From NCBI GenBank assembly GCA_943787265.1, contig CALSLT010000024.1:62001-126000 (forward strand): a stretch of DNA of 64,000 bases. The letters run 5' to 3'. The notes under the pieces were generated by a model. That model was not told the origin of the DNA, did no database searches, and saw only the letters and a list, made by a program, of their open reading frames with translations. The stretch comes from an uncultured Planctomycetaceae bacterium (lineage in GTDB: Bacteria > Planctomycetota > Planctomycetia > Planctomycetales > Planctomycetaceae). How positions within the stretch are numbered: position 1 is the stretch's first letter; every line of letters starts with the position of its first letter. Below are positions 43,405 to 52,461 of the stretch, one piece after another. The position numbers and the translations under genes were made by a program.

Positions 43405-44808
43405 TTACCCAAACAATTCCATGATTGGTTTACCCGTTGTCAGCGAGGCTGAAATGCCACTGGCGTCGGTTGGGTCGTTGATCGGGATGTCGAGGGCGTG
43501 ATAGATGGTCGCGGCGAGTTCCTCGGGACGAACTCGCTTGTCGGTGACATACTCACCCCGTTTGTTGGTTTTACCATACACCTTCCCGCCAGCGATGCCC
43601 GCTCCGGCGATGATCGACGAGAAACATTTCGGCCAGTGCTGGCGTCCTGGCGGATCCTGTTTCAGTACGAACGGTGTGCGACCAAATTCGCCAGTGACGA
43701 CGACCAGCGTGTCGTCCAGCATGCCGCGTTCGCTGAGGTCGGAAAACAATCCGGCCAAAGCCTGATCCAGCCGAGGCAAACAGAATCCCATGCCGTAGGA
43801 GCCGTTGCCGAACGCGTTGCCCATGCCCATGTTTCCGCCGTGCATGTCCCAACTGCTGCTTGGCGGACCTTTCTTGTCGTAATCTGCCTGACCTGTCCAG
43901 CCGTTGACGGTGACAAAGCGGACGCCTGATTCCACCATGCGGCGCGCAAGAAGCAGGTTCTGCCCAAGCGGATGCATCCCGTAACGCTCCCGCATCTTGT
44001 CCGGTTCCTGGCTTAGATCGAACGCCTGTCGACCTTCCTTTCGTGTCATGGCGTCGTAAGTTTTCTCACGCAGGTCGGACCAGTCTTTGACCTGACTGTC
44101 CTTGTCCAGCCTGCCGGATTCAAGGCGGCCGAGCAGTGACTTGCGTTGACCGAAGCGTTGCTCGTCGTACGGGTTGTAAAGTTCTGGCGGTTCAAAGTTT
44201 TCCATCGCTGGATGATTCGTTGCGGAACCGACAAACATCGGCGCATAGGCCGATCCAAGGTAGCCGCCGATGCCAATGTTGGGTGCGCAGAAGACGGGAG
44301 GGCCAACGCATTTGATGAGCCACGCATTCGAGACGAAGTTGCGTGTGCTCGGTTTGTGTTTCGCGACGAATGAGCCCAAGTAAGGGTGCTCGTTCGGGAC
44401 GCCCTGCATCGCACGCTTTTCAGACTGCCCGCTGAGCAGATTGTGCATCGCGTCAAAGTGATTACTAATCGCTCCCGGATGCGACATCGAATTAATGAGG
44501 GTGAAGTTGTCCGTGTGCTTCGCCAGTTCTGTGTGCATCTCGTTGATGCGCATCCCGGGTACTTTGGTGTCGATTGGCTCGTATGGCCCGCGATAATCCA
44601 GCGGAGCGTCGGGTTTCATGTCCCAGGTGTCGACGTGGCTTGGTCCACCGCAAAGTAGGACGAAGATGCACGACTTGTTCGAAGCGACAGCCTGCCCCGA
44701 AGCGTCGACTTTGTCGGCGCCCATGACTGCTCCCGGCATTCCGAGGCTCATCGTTCCCAGGCCGCTCGCGATGAGGGCTTGCCGTCGGTTCATTTGGAGA
44801 TCGCTCAT
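43405..44808 (-). CDS. DUF1501 protein (Tat-exported), copy 2
   Basis: A 467-residue DUF1501 protein with a Tat signal (MNRRQALIASGLGTMSLG). Conserved blocks: FVLLCGGPSHVDTWDMKPDAPLDYRG, GVRFVTVNGWTGQADYD, TLVVVTGEFGRTPFV and the C-terminal GEYVTDKRVRPEELAATIYH. It is a different subtype from copies 1 and 3; identity looks low outside these blocks. No DUF1549/1553 partner is adjacent. It reads away from the second sulfatase across 235 bp and may share a promoter region with it. Confidence 0.9.
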   Translation of the reverse strand: MSDLQMNRRQALIASGLGTMSLGMPGAVMGADKVDASGQAVASNKSCIFVLLCGGPSHVDTWDMKPDAPLDYRGPYEPIDTKVPGMRINEMHTELAKHTDNFTLINSMSHPGAISNHFDAMHNLLSGQSEKRAMQGVPNEHPYLGSFVAKHKPSTRNFVSNAWLIKCVGPPVFCAPNIGIGGYLGSAYAPMFVGSATNHPAMENFEPPELYNPYDEQRFGQRKSLLGRLESGRLDKDSQVKDWSDLREKTYDAMTRKEGRQAFDLSQEPDKMRERYGMHPLGQNLLLARRMVESGVRFVTVNGWTGQADYDKKGPPSSSWDMHGGNMGMGNAFGNGSYGMGFCLPRLDQALAGLFSDLSERGMLDDTLVVVTGEFGRTPFVLKQDPPGRQHWPKCFSSIIAGAGIAGGKVYGKTNKRGEYVTDKRVRPEELAATIYHALDIPINDPTDASGISASLTTGKPIMELFG

Positions 44809-45043
44809 GCAAAAGATTCCATTTCGAGATTGATGACGCGAGCAGGTATTTTGTTGTCTCAGAGTATCAGAATTTGGCTCTTTCGCGCTTCGGTATTCCT
44901 GAGCAGTATACTCACCGAGTCGCTTTCGAGCAGTTGCCAGTTTGTCGCGAAACCGTTATCTCCGACTGCCTGGCACGTTGTCGGACGCTGGTTTGTCGAT
45001 ACGCCCTGAAACTTACGAGCAAACATAAGGAAGAACGAGCAGA

Positions 45044-46702
45044 ATGTTGAGTTCATTTTCTGTCGCGATTGAAGAAGCACATCGGTCGTTGTCACGCATG
45101 CCGTTTCGTGGCGTACGAGTTTTCATGCTTGCGGCCACGGCGTGCGTTGTGGCTGCCGTTCCAAATACGGGACTGGTGGCCGCAGAGCCTGACGCTCGAC
45201 CGAACATCGTCTTGATCATGGCTGACGATCTGGGGTTTTCGGACCTTGGATGTTACGGCTCGGAAATTAAGACTCCGAATCTGGACGCTTTGGCGGCCAA
45301 AGGGCTGAGATTTTCGCAGTTCTATAACACGGCAAAGTGTCATTCGTCGCGTGTTTCGCTGTTGACCGGTCTGTATTGCGATCAGGCGGGCGGTGCGAGT
45401 CTCAGTCGCGGTGCGACGATTGCCGAGGTCATGGCACGCGCCGGCTACTCGACGTCGATGGTGGGGAAATGGCATCTTACGAAGCAGCCCACTGATTTCG
45501 GCTTCGAGCGATATTGGGGGCATCTTTCCGGAGCGACCAACTTCTTCACGGGTGACAACACTTTTCGCCTGAATGGGGAAGAGTGGTCCGTGCCGAAAAC
45601 GCTGAATGGTCGACCGTTCTACACGACTCATGCCATCACGGATTTTGCGTTGGAGTTTCTCGATGAGGCGACAGCGTCAGACAAACCGTTTCTGCTTTAC
45701 ACGGCGTTCAACGCGCCACATTACCCATTGCAGGCTCCGAAGGAAGAAATCGAGAAATACGACGGTCGCTATGATGCCGGTTGGGACGCTCTCAGGAAGT
45801 CACGACATCAGAAGCAGCTTGATTCGAGACTTCTTCCGCGGAAGTGGAAGCTCAGCCCTCGGCCTGATCATATTCCGGCATGGAAGACGCTCACCGACGG
45901 AGAACGAGCGTGGGAAGCTGACCGAATGGAAGTCTTCGCGGCGATGGTCGACGTGGTTGACCAGAACGTTGGACGGCTCGTCGAACATCTGAAGGACAAA
46001 GGCGTTTATGACAACACGCTCATTCTGTTCTGCTCTGATAATGGAGCGTGTCCTTTTGAACGGACTCGGGGCAAGAATCTGAAGCCGTGGGATCCGGAAA
46101 GCTACTGGACCTACGACGCCAGTTGGGCACATGCTGGCAACACACCGTTCCGACTTTACAAGCAGAACCAGCATGAAGGCGGCATCTCCTCGCCGATGAT
46201 CGCTCACTGGCCGAACGGTCTGAAGACGAAGCCTGGATCGGTAACTGACCAGCCGGGGCATCTCGTTGACTTCATGGCGACGTTCATTGATCTGGCCGGA
46301 GCCGAGTATCCCCGTGATATCGGAGATCGAAAAGTCGATCCGTTGCAGGGAAAGTCGTTGCTGCCGATCTTCCGCGGCGAGACACGCGAGGGGTATGAAC
46401 AGCTTTACTTTCACTTCGGATCGGACCGCGCTCTGCGTCAAGGGTCTTGGAAGTTGGTTTCCGCGAAACTTGGGAAGTGGGAACTCTACAACCTGGATGA
46501 AGACCGCACGGAGCTGAACGATCTGTCGAAAAAGCATCCTGAACGAGTTGCGGCGATGTCCGCAGAATGGTTCCGTGTGGCGAAAGATGTCGAACGAGTC
46601 GGCGGAAAGGGACTGGCACCGGTCGGCGAGAAAATCAAAGAACTGAACTTTCGCGGAAAGCCCGCTTCAGGATCTTCGAAGAAACGAACGAAAAATAAGT
46701 AG
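45044..46702 (+). CDS. Sulfatase (formylglycine-type), full length
   Basis: A 552-residue exported sulfatase: signal peptide (~25-47, VFMLAATACVVAAVPNTGLVAA), metal-binding NIVLIMADDLGFSDLGCYGS, and the modification site C99-H-S-S-R with VSLLTGLY. The third position is Ser instead of the usual Pro of CxPxR; this variant recurs in planctomycete sulfatases and should still be read by a formylglycine-generating enzyme or a radical maturase, which is not in this window. Active-site blocks GKWHLTKQPTDFGFERYWG and ILFCSDNGACPFE follow. The lysine-rich end may be disordered. Likely substrate: a sulfated polysaccharide. Confidence 0.92.
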   Translation: MLSSFSVAIEEAHRSLSRMPFRGVRVFMLAATACVVAAVPNTGLVAAEPDARPNIVLIMADDLGFSDLGCYGSEIKTPNLDALAAKGLRFSQFYNTAKCHSSRVSLLTGLYCDQAGGASLSRGATIAEVMARAGYSTSMVGKWHLTKQPTDFGFERYWGHLSGATNFFTGDNTFRLNGEEWSVPKTLNGRPFYTTHAITDFALEFLDEATASDKPFLLYTAFNAPHYPLQAPKEEIEKYDGRYDAGWDALRKSRHQKQLDSRLLPRKWKLSPRPDHIPAWKTLTDGERAWEADRMEVFAAMVDVVDQNVGRLVEHLKDKGVYDNTLILFCSDNGACPFERTRGKNLKPWDPESYWTYDASWAHAGNTPFRLYKQNQHEGGISSPMIAHWPNGLKTKPGSVTDQPGHLVDFMATFIDLAGAEYPRDIGDRKVDPLQGKSLLPIFRGETREGYEQLYFHFGSDRALRQGSWKLVSAKLGKWELYNLDEDRTELNDLSKKHPERVAAMSAEWFRVAKDVERVGGKGLAPVGEKIKELNFRGKPASGSSKKRTKNK

Positions 46703-46727
46703 CTCGATAGTTTGAGGTGTAGATAAG

Positions 46728-46770
46728 AAAAGCCCGACAGGTTCCGTGGAACTGTCGGGCTTTTTCTTTT
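46728..46770 (+). terminator. Rho-independent terminator after the sulfatase
   Basis: Stem AAAAGCCCGACAG (46728-46740) continues as GTTCC, a GT loop, GGAAC and TGTCGGGC, with one bulged G, then TTTTTCTTTT. The strong stem and T-tract lie 25 bp after the sulfatase stop. The poly-A start of the left arm would also allow termination for the minus-strand DUF1501 gene that converges here. Confidence 0.92.
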
Positions 46771-46836
46771 CGGCTGAAGCAGCGACGTCTCGATGCACAA
46801 CGAGCGTCGTGCACAACGAGCGTCGTATGGAAAAGA

Positions 46837-48297
46837 CTACGCAATGATCTGTTTGATCGGCGCGGCACCTTCGACGCCGACGAGTCGTTGGTCGAGGCCG
46901 TCGTAGAAGTACGACAGTCTGTTTGGATCAAAGCCGAGTTGATTGAGAATCGTGGCGTGTAGATTCTTGACGTGGTAGCGATTTTCAACGGCCTTGCTTC
47001 CCAGTTCGTCGGTCGTCCCAACGCTGGTTCCGCCTTTGATGCCTCCACCGGCCATCCACATGGTGAACCCGTAGCTGTTGTGGTCGCGGCCGGTTCCCTT
47101 GGCGTATTCCGCCGTTGGCTGTCGACCAAATTCGCCACCCCAGACGATCAGCGTGTTCTTCAACATGCCTCGTTGCTTGAGGTCTTTCAACAGGCCGGCG
47201 ATCGGCTTGTCTGTCTCGGCCGCGTGGAGATTGTGGTTGTGTTGAAGGTCGCCGTGAGCGTCCCAGTTGGCATCGTTGTGATTGCCGCCTGAGTAAATCT
47301 GCACGAACCGAACGCCGCGCTCGACCAGCCGTCGAGCAAGCAGGCATTGCTTTCCGAAGGTGCCGGATTTCTCGCCGTTCAGTCCGTACATCTCGTGCGT
47401 GGCTGCGGTCTCCTGCGAGATGTCCGTCGCTTCCGGAGCGGCGGTCTGCATGCGGAATGCCAGCTCGTAGTTGGCGATTCGTGCGGCAAGTTCGGTGTTG
47501 TCCTGCCGAGCTTTCTGATGCTCCTTGTTGTACTGATCCAGCGTCGCCAACAGTTTTTGCTGAGTCTCGCGACTCATACCCGCGGGCGGCGCCAGATTCA
47601 GGATCGGTGTTCCCTGAGCCCGCATGATCGTTGCCTGGTAGCTGGCTGGCATGTAGCCGCAGCTCCAGTTTTTGGCTCCCGAGATCGGGCCTCCACGCGG
47701 GTCAAGCATGACAACGAAGCCGGGGAGGTTCTGGTTCTCACTGCCCAGACCGTACGTGGTCCATGAGCCCAGGCACGGGCTTCCACTGAGAATCTTTCCG
47801 CTGTTCATCATCAGCATGGCCGAGCCGTGGATGGGCGAGTCGGCAGTCATGGAATGGATGAACGCGATGTCGTCGACCATTTCGGCTTTGTGAGGGAACA
47901 GGTCGGAAACCCACTTGCCGCACTCGCCGTACTGCTTGAAATTCCAACGAGGTTCGACGATCCGTCCCTGGTTCTTATGGCCGCCTCGACCGAACGTCTT
48001 CACGTCGATCGTTTTGTTGTCCATCCCTTTCATTTTGGGCTTGTAATCGAACGTGTCGATATGGCTTGGTCCTCCGTACATGTAGAGGAAGATTACGGAC
48101 GTCGCTTGCGGGGCGAAGTGAGGCTTCTTCGGCGCCAGCGGGTTTGTCCACGCCGTCTGGCCGTCGGCGGCGACGGATTGATTGTTCAGGAAGCCGTCTT
48201 CGCTGAGCATTCCAGCCAGCGCCGTGCCGGTGAACCCAGCGCCGGTTTGCCAGAGAAACTCACGACGAGTGCGGCCGCAGAAATTCGATTCAGTCAT
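46837..48297 (-). CDS. DUF1501 protein (Tat-exported), copy 3, paired with PSD1
   Basis: A 486-residue DUF1501 protein with a Tat signal (RTRREFLWQTGAGFTGTAL). Blocks: VIFLYMYGGPSHIDTFDYKP, SMTADSPIHGSAMLMMNSG, GVRFVQIYSGGNHNDANWDAH and LIVWGGEFGRQPTAEYAKG. It belongs to the group that is co-transcribed with DUF1549/DUF1553 proteins; here the PSD1 gene is 99 bp upstream on the same strand, and a C-type palindrome lies between. Role in sulfated or complex polysaccharide breakdown is suggested by gene context only. Confidence 0.92.
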   Translation of the reverse strand: MTESNFCGRTRREFLWQTGAGFTGTALAGMLSEDGFLNNQSVAADGQTAWTNPLAPKKPHFAPQATSVIFLYMYGGPSHIDTFDYKPKMKGMDNKTIDVKTFGRGGHKNQGRIVEPRWNFKQYGECGKWVSDLFPHKAEMVDDIAFIHSMTADSPIHGSAMLMMNSGKILSGSPCLGSWTTYGLGSENQNLPGFVVMLDPRGGPISGAKNWSCGYMPASYQATIMRAQGTPILNLAPPAGMSRETQQKLLATLDQYNKEHQKARQDNTELAARIANYELAFRMQTAAPEATDISQETAATHEMYGLNGEKSGTFGKQCLLARRLVERGVRFVQIYSGGNHNDANWDAHGDLQHNHNLHAAETDKPIAGLLKDLKQRGMLKNTLIVWGGEFGRQPTAEYAKGTGRDHNSYGFTMWMAGGGIKGGTSVGTTDELGSKAVENRYHVKNLHATILNQLGFDPNRLSYFYDGLDQRLVGVEGAAPIKQIIA

Positions 48298-48338
48298 CTT
48301 GTCACCTCGTTATCAATCAACTCAGTATTCGAGAAGAT

Positions 48339-48388
48339 GTAGGGCAGGCACAGCCCACCGCAGAATTCATGTTGGTGGGCAGTGCCCA
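48339..48388. repeat. Degenerate GTAGGGTGGGC palindrome
   Basis: Left arm GTAGGGCAGGCACAGCCCAC (48339-48358) and right arm GGTGGGCAGTGCCCA (48374-48388) are imperfectly inverted. It lies between DUF1501 copy 3 and PSD1 and resembles 37414-37468. Confidence 0.65.
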
Positions 48389-48396
48389 ATTTGTGG

Positions 48397-50898
48397 CTAG
48401 TCGAGATAGAGAAACTCATTCAGGTTGAACAAGGTCAGGCAGTAGTACTTTAAGGCGATGTCCTCGGGCACGCCGTCCGCCTTTACTGACTCGATCAGGC
48501 CAATGCCTTTATCGATTTCGGTCTTGGTCGGGCGTCTTTGAGTAGCACGCGTAAGACCGAGTGCTACCTGCTTTGTTGCATCCGAGCCGGCTTCTTTCTT
48601 GAGGAACTCGGCGAAGACCGCTGCCTGCCGATTCATGAATTCACTGTTCAGTAGGCTGAGAGCCTGGGTTGGCTGAGTCGTGACAAAGCGAACCGGACAT
48701 GTTGAGTCGACGTCAGCGAAGTCGAAGTCCGCCATCAGCGGTTCAACCAGGGACCGCTTGATAAAGATGTAAACGGCTCGGCGGGCACGTTCTTCTTCGG
48801 ACGAGTTCCCCCACCCAGCGCCTGGTCGCGACTGACCAGCGAGTACTTCCTGAGGGATGATCGGGTAGATGCTTGGTCCACCCATTTTCAGATTCAGGCG
48901 ACCGTTTACAGCGTGAACGGAATCACGCAGCTCTTCTGACGAAAGACGCCGCATGTTGAATCGCCAGTAAAGTTTATTGGCCGGGTCAGCAGTCAGTTCC
49001 TTATCGCTGGCCTGCGAACTCATTTGGTACGTGCTCGAAAGCATGACCAGCTTGTGCATAGCTTTGAGCTTCCAGCCGCCCTGCATGAAGCGGGTGGCCA
49101 GCCAGTCAAGCAGTTCGGGATGAGTGGGCTTGTCGCCGATGTTTCCAAAGTTGTTACTCGAGCCAACGATGCCTCGTCCAAAGTGATGCTGCCAGATTCG
49201 GTTGACCATGACGCGGGCGGTGAGTTGATTTTTCTCGCTGGCGATCCAGTTTGCGAGTGCCGTTCGGCGGCCGCTTGATTCAGTCATTGAAGGAGTCTTG
49301 ATGACCGGCTCCGGCGGCGAAAGTACCGATGGGAATGCCGGTTCGACTTTGGCACCTTCGACATTGGCGTTGCCTCGAACCAGGATGAATGTGTCACGCG
49401 GCGTTTTGCCAATCTCTTTAACAAGCAGAGCTTGAGCGACTTCCGGCGGACGTGTGTCGAGAATCTCTTTACGTCGCTGAACGGCCGCTGCATAGTCGGC
49501 GACGAGCTTCTTCGAAAGCCCCTTGCCGATGTATTTCCGGGCGATGTCCACTCGAACTTCGACTGCTCTGAAATCTTCTTTTTCAGGCGGTGTCATCAGT
49601 TCATGGAGCCGACGGTTGACGTTGTTGATCTTGCGATCCTGATCGCCGATTTCTCGGTCCAGTGCCTTGCGGGCTTCATTCCGGGCGAGGTCTTTCTGAT
49701 TGACGGCAATCGGACCGATCGATGCGTCTTCGACGGACGGATGACTGCGAACGCCGTATCGTCTTACGCCGTTGAAGAACGCCAGAAAACTGTAGTAGTC
49801 CTTTTGTGGCAGAGGGTCGATCTTGTGATCGTGGCATCGGGCACAGTTCATCGTCAGGCCGAGAAAGACCTGAGACGTTGTCAGCAGAACGTCGTCGAGA
49901 TCGTCGTACAGTGCCTGCTTCTGGCTGACCGGTTCGTCGTCCCAGATTCCCAGGCGGTAGTAGCCAGTCGCGACAATTGAGTCGGGAGTCGGTGGCTCGA
50001 ACTCGTCGCCGGCAAGTTGTTCCTTAATGAACTGAGTATATGGCTTGTCCTCGTTGAAGCTCTTGATGACGTAGTCGCGGTACCGCCAGATGAATGGCTT
50101 CGTACCGTCACGCTCGTAGCTGTTGCTTTCGGCGTAGCGGACCAGGTCCAGCCAGTGTCTTCCCCAACGTTCGCCGTACTGAGGCGAATCCAGCAGCCGG
50201 TCGACAACCTTCTCGAACGCTCGGTCGGACTTGTCATCAACGAAGGCTTCGATGTCGTCGATTGAGGGCGGCAAGCCGGTGAGGTCGTAGTACGCGCGGC
50301 GGATGAGTTGCTGTTTTGCGGCCGGCGATGTCGGATTTAACGAAGCTGATTCAAGTTTGCTAAGAATGAAATTGTCGATCGGGTTAACGGCCCAGCCTGA
50401 GTTTTTCACCGGTGGGACAGCAGGGTTCGCAACAGGTCGGAAGGCCCAGTAGTTCTTTGTTTCCTCGGTGACGAGCGTCGCCGGATTTGCATGGTCGAGT
50501 TCCGGCCGTTCGAATTCGGAATCTTCTGGAATCGTCGCACCTGCGTTGACCCATGCTGTCAGAATCTCGATTTCGTCGTCAGGCAGCTTGCTGTCCGGCG
50601 GCATTTCGTACGAGCCGTAGTTGATTGCGTCGAGAAACAGGCTGTCTTCGGGAGCGTCCGAATCGACGGCGGGACCGGATTCACCGCCCTCCAGAATCCC
50701 GTCGCGGTTTCCGAGGAAAAGTCCACCTTTCAGCTCGGATTCGGGACCGTGACATTCGAAACAGCGTGCTTCGAGAATCGGTAGCACGTTTTCGTTGTAG
50801 AATTCGGGCGAGTCGGCGTCGGCTGCTGACGTTGAAGCGACGGCCGTCACCAGGACGAGCAGTGACAAAGAAGCTGTTGATAATAGTCGTGTCATCAT
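48397..50898 (-). CDS. PSD1 protein: planctomycete cytochrome plus DUF1549/DUF1553
   Basis: An 833-residue exported protein. Signal peptide (LLSTASLSLLVLVTAVASTSA), then a planctomycete-type cytochrome C domain (~30-130) with C-F-E-C-H in ILEARCFECHGPES. DUF1549 covers ~160-365 (NFILSKLESASLNPT, DRLLDSPQYGERWGRHWLD, FLGLTMNCARCHDHK with a second CxxCH). DUF1553 covers ~545-800 (RTALANWIAS, TARVMVNRIWQHHFGRGIVGSSNN, STYQMSS, RRLSSEELRDS). The domain set is characteristic of planctomycetes and Verrucomicrobia. With DUF1501 copy 3 downstream it forms the common two-gene unit. Redox function is likely, substrate unknown. Confidence 0.94.
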   Translation of the reverse strand: MMTRLLSTASLSLLVLVTAVASTSAADADSPEFYNENVLPILEARCFECHGPESELKGGLFLGNRDGILEGGESGPAVDSDAPEDSLFLDAINYGSYEMPPDSKLPDDEIEILTAWVNAGATIPEDSEFERPELDHANPATLVTEETKNYWAFRPVANPAVPPVKNSGWAVNPIDNFILSKLESASLNPTSPAAKQQLIRRAYYDLTGLPPSIDDIEAFVDDKSDRAFEKVVDRLLDSPQYGERWGRHWLDLVRYAESNSYERDGTKPFIWRYRDYVIKSFNEDKPYTQFIKEQLAGDEFEPPTPDSIVATGYYRLGIWDDEPVSQKQALYDDLDDVLLTTSQVFLGLTMNCARCHDHKIDPLPQKDYYSFLAFFNGVRRYGVRSHPSVEDASIGPIAVNQKDLARNEARKALDREIGDQDRKINNVNRRLHELMTPPEKEDFRAVEVRVDIARKYIGKGLSKKLVADYAAAVQRRKEILDTRPPEVAQALLVKEIGKTPRDTFILVRGNANVEGAKVEPAFPSVLSPPEPVIKTPSMTESSGRRTALANWIASEKNQLTARVMVNRIWQHHFGRGIVGSSNNFGNIGDKPTHPELLDWLATRFMQGGWKLKAMHKLVMLSSTYQMSSQASDKELTADPANKLYWRFNMRRLSSEELRDSVHAVNGRLNLKMGGPSIYPIIPQEVLAGQSRPGAGWGNSSEEERARRAVYIFIKRSLVEPLMADFDFADVDSTCPVRFVTTQPTQALSLLNSEFMNRQAAVFAEFLKKEAGSDATKQVALGLTRATQRRPTKTEIDKGIGLIESVKADGVPEDIALKYYCLTLFNLNEFLYLD

Positions 50899-50974
50899 GA
50901 TCAGGATTTCTTATCTGGTGAGCTGACTTCGCTGAATGTGGATTCGGAGCGATAAATGATTTGATCTTGTTTGC

Positions 50975-52216
50975 TTATTGGTTCGCAGCGGCGGCGGTTG
51001 CAATGTCGGGTGAATTGTTCGCAGGTGCGAACAGTCCGTCGACTCCCGGAACCAGAGAGTCGGTGAGGTATTCGATAATCCCAGCGACGGCGCCCTGGCT
51101 CTTACTGACACTGGCGCGGACAATTTCACAGTCGGCGAACGCGGGTGCAAGAGTATCGGTAGCTGTGGCTGCCAGCAGCTTGTCAAACAGTTTGTTGTCC
51201 AATTCGAACATGCGGCCGCAGATAAATATTTTCGACGGGTTGTACAGACTGATGACGGCGGAAATCGCGAAGCTGAGGTGCGGGAGAACCTGGCCGATTT
51301 CATCCTCAACAGACAGTTCGCCGCTTTGAGCCAGGTTGACAATTTCGTCGATGCTGACTGACCGGCCAACCCGCTGAGACACCAGCCAGGCGAGTGCGGA
51401 GTCGCAGGAAACCGTTTCGAGACAGCCACGTTTTCCGCATCCGCACGCTCGACCGTCGGGAATTCGCGGGAGGTGCCCGAGTTCGCCAGCCAGGCCGCTA
51501 TGTCCAGTCAGTACTCGGCCGCCAGCCATCACGCCCATGCCCAGGCCGGCCCCGATGTCGAGCATCACGAAGTTATCCAGACCGCGGGAATTGCCGCCTT
51601 CGGTGTCGCCATAATGATGCTGAGCGAGGCACAGCGAATGCGACTCCTGCAGCATCACGCAGCCGATGCCGAGTTTTTCGGTCAAATCGCGAGCCAGCGA
51701 TTGCCCGTTTGTGATGGGGACGTTCGGCGAGAGCAATCCTTGCTGCTGCCGATAATCGATCAGGCCGGGCATGCTGATGCCGAGTCCCAACGTTTCGACA
51801 GCCCGGCCATTTGAGACCTGTTCGAACGACTTGACGACTTTGGAGATCAGGCTGCGATACGTCTTTGGCGTTTCGAATGAGCAAAGGCTTTCATGATGCA
51901 ATTGCCCGTCGAGTCCGGCCGAGACAAGGCGACAGTGCTGAGCGTCGATGACGAGTCCGATGACCTGAGCGGTTTCGGTCGCCAGTCGAAGCTGCCGTGC
52001 AGGACGCCCGACTCCGTCCTGCTTGCTGTCGAATTCTTCGAGCATGCGGCCACGAAGGAGCGATGACACCGCCTTGGAGATCGTCGGTGCCGTGACTCCC
52101 AGCCTGCGTGTCATGTCCGCTCTTGAGCACGGGCCATGCTGCTGCAGCACGCGCATGACAGATCGCTCATTCATCTGGCGAAGCAGTCGCGGGCGGGTTT
52201 GAGGCGGGGCAGGCAT
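50975..52216 (-). CDS. ROK-family transcriptional regulator (NagC/XylR type)
   Basis: A 413-residue regulator. An N-terminal winged HTH (~10-75: VMRVLQQHGPCSRADMTRRL, then GVTAPTISKAVSSLL) precedes a ROK sugar-kinase-like domain (~85-390) with VMLDIGAGLGMGVMAGGRVL, SGLAGELGHLP and the zinc-binding CGCGKRGCLE. The ATP/DxGxT region has IDAQHCRLVS and lacks an obvious kinase signature, as in true repressors. ROK regulators bind a sugar or sugar-phosphate and release DNA. A perfect palindrome (52275-52295) sits 59 bp upstream in the divergent spacer. Targets may include the enolase cluster 3-9 kb away, which is inference. Confidence 0.92.
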   Translation of the reverse strand: MPAPPQTRPRLLRQMNERSVMRVLQQHGPCSRADMTRRLGVTAPTISKAVSSLLRGRMLEEFDSKQDGVGRPARQLRLATETAQVIGLVIDAQHCRLVSAGLDGQLHHESLCSFETPKTYRSLISKVVKSFEQVSNGRAVETLGLGISMPGLIDYRQQQGLLSPNVPITNGQSLARDLTEKLGIGCVMLQESHSLCLAQHHYGDTEGGNSRGLDNFVMLDIGAGLGMGVMAGGRVLTGHSGLAGELGHLPRIPDGRACGCGKRGCLETVSCDSALAWLVSQRVGRSVSIDEIVNLAQSGELSVEDEIGQVLPHLSFAISAVISLYNPSKIFICGRMFELDNKLFDKLLAATATDTLAPAFADCEIVRASVSKSQGAVAGIIEYLTDSLVPGVDGLFAPANNSPDIATAAAANQ

Positions 52217-52274
52217 GAGGCAAACGCGACGAGGGTTGATGGTGGGAGACCAAAAGCTATCGCGCGATTCAGTA

Positions 52275-52295
52275 TTTGTAAAGAACGTTTACAAA
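52275..52295. promoter_or_regulatory. Candidate ROK operator
   Basis: A perfect 8-bp inverted repeat with 5-bp spacer: TTTGTAAA, GAACG, TTTACAAA. It lies between the divergent ROK regulator and bestrophin-like genes, 59 bp from the regulator start. AT-rich TTTGTxxA-type palindromes are typical for XylR/NagC relatives, so autoregulation is likely. Confidence 0.6.
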
Positions 52296-52461
52296 AAACT
52301 CAGCAGCATCGAGAACAACTCAAATCGGTGACCGATTCTCAAGCTGACCGGTGAGGCTTCCGCGCCTTGAGTGTGACGCATGGTCGCCGTAGTCTGCTCA
52401 CGTTCTCGCAAAAGCGTACTTCGAGATTTTGAAACACTGTTGACTGCGCAGCGTGGAGTCC

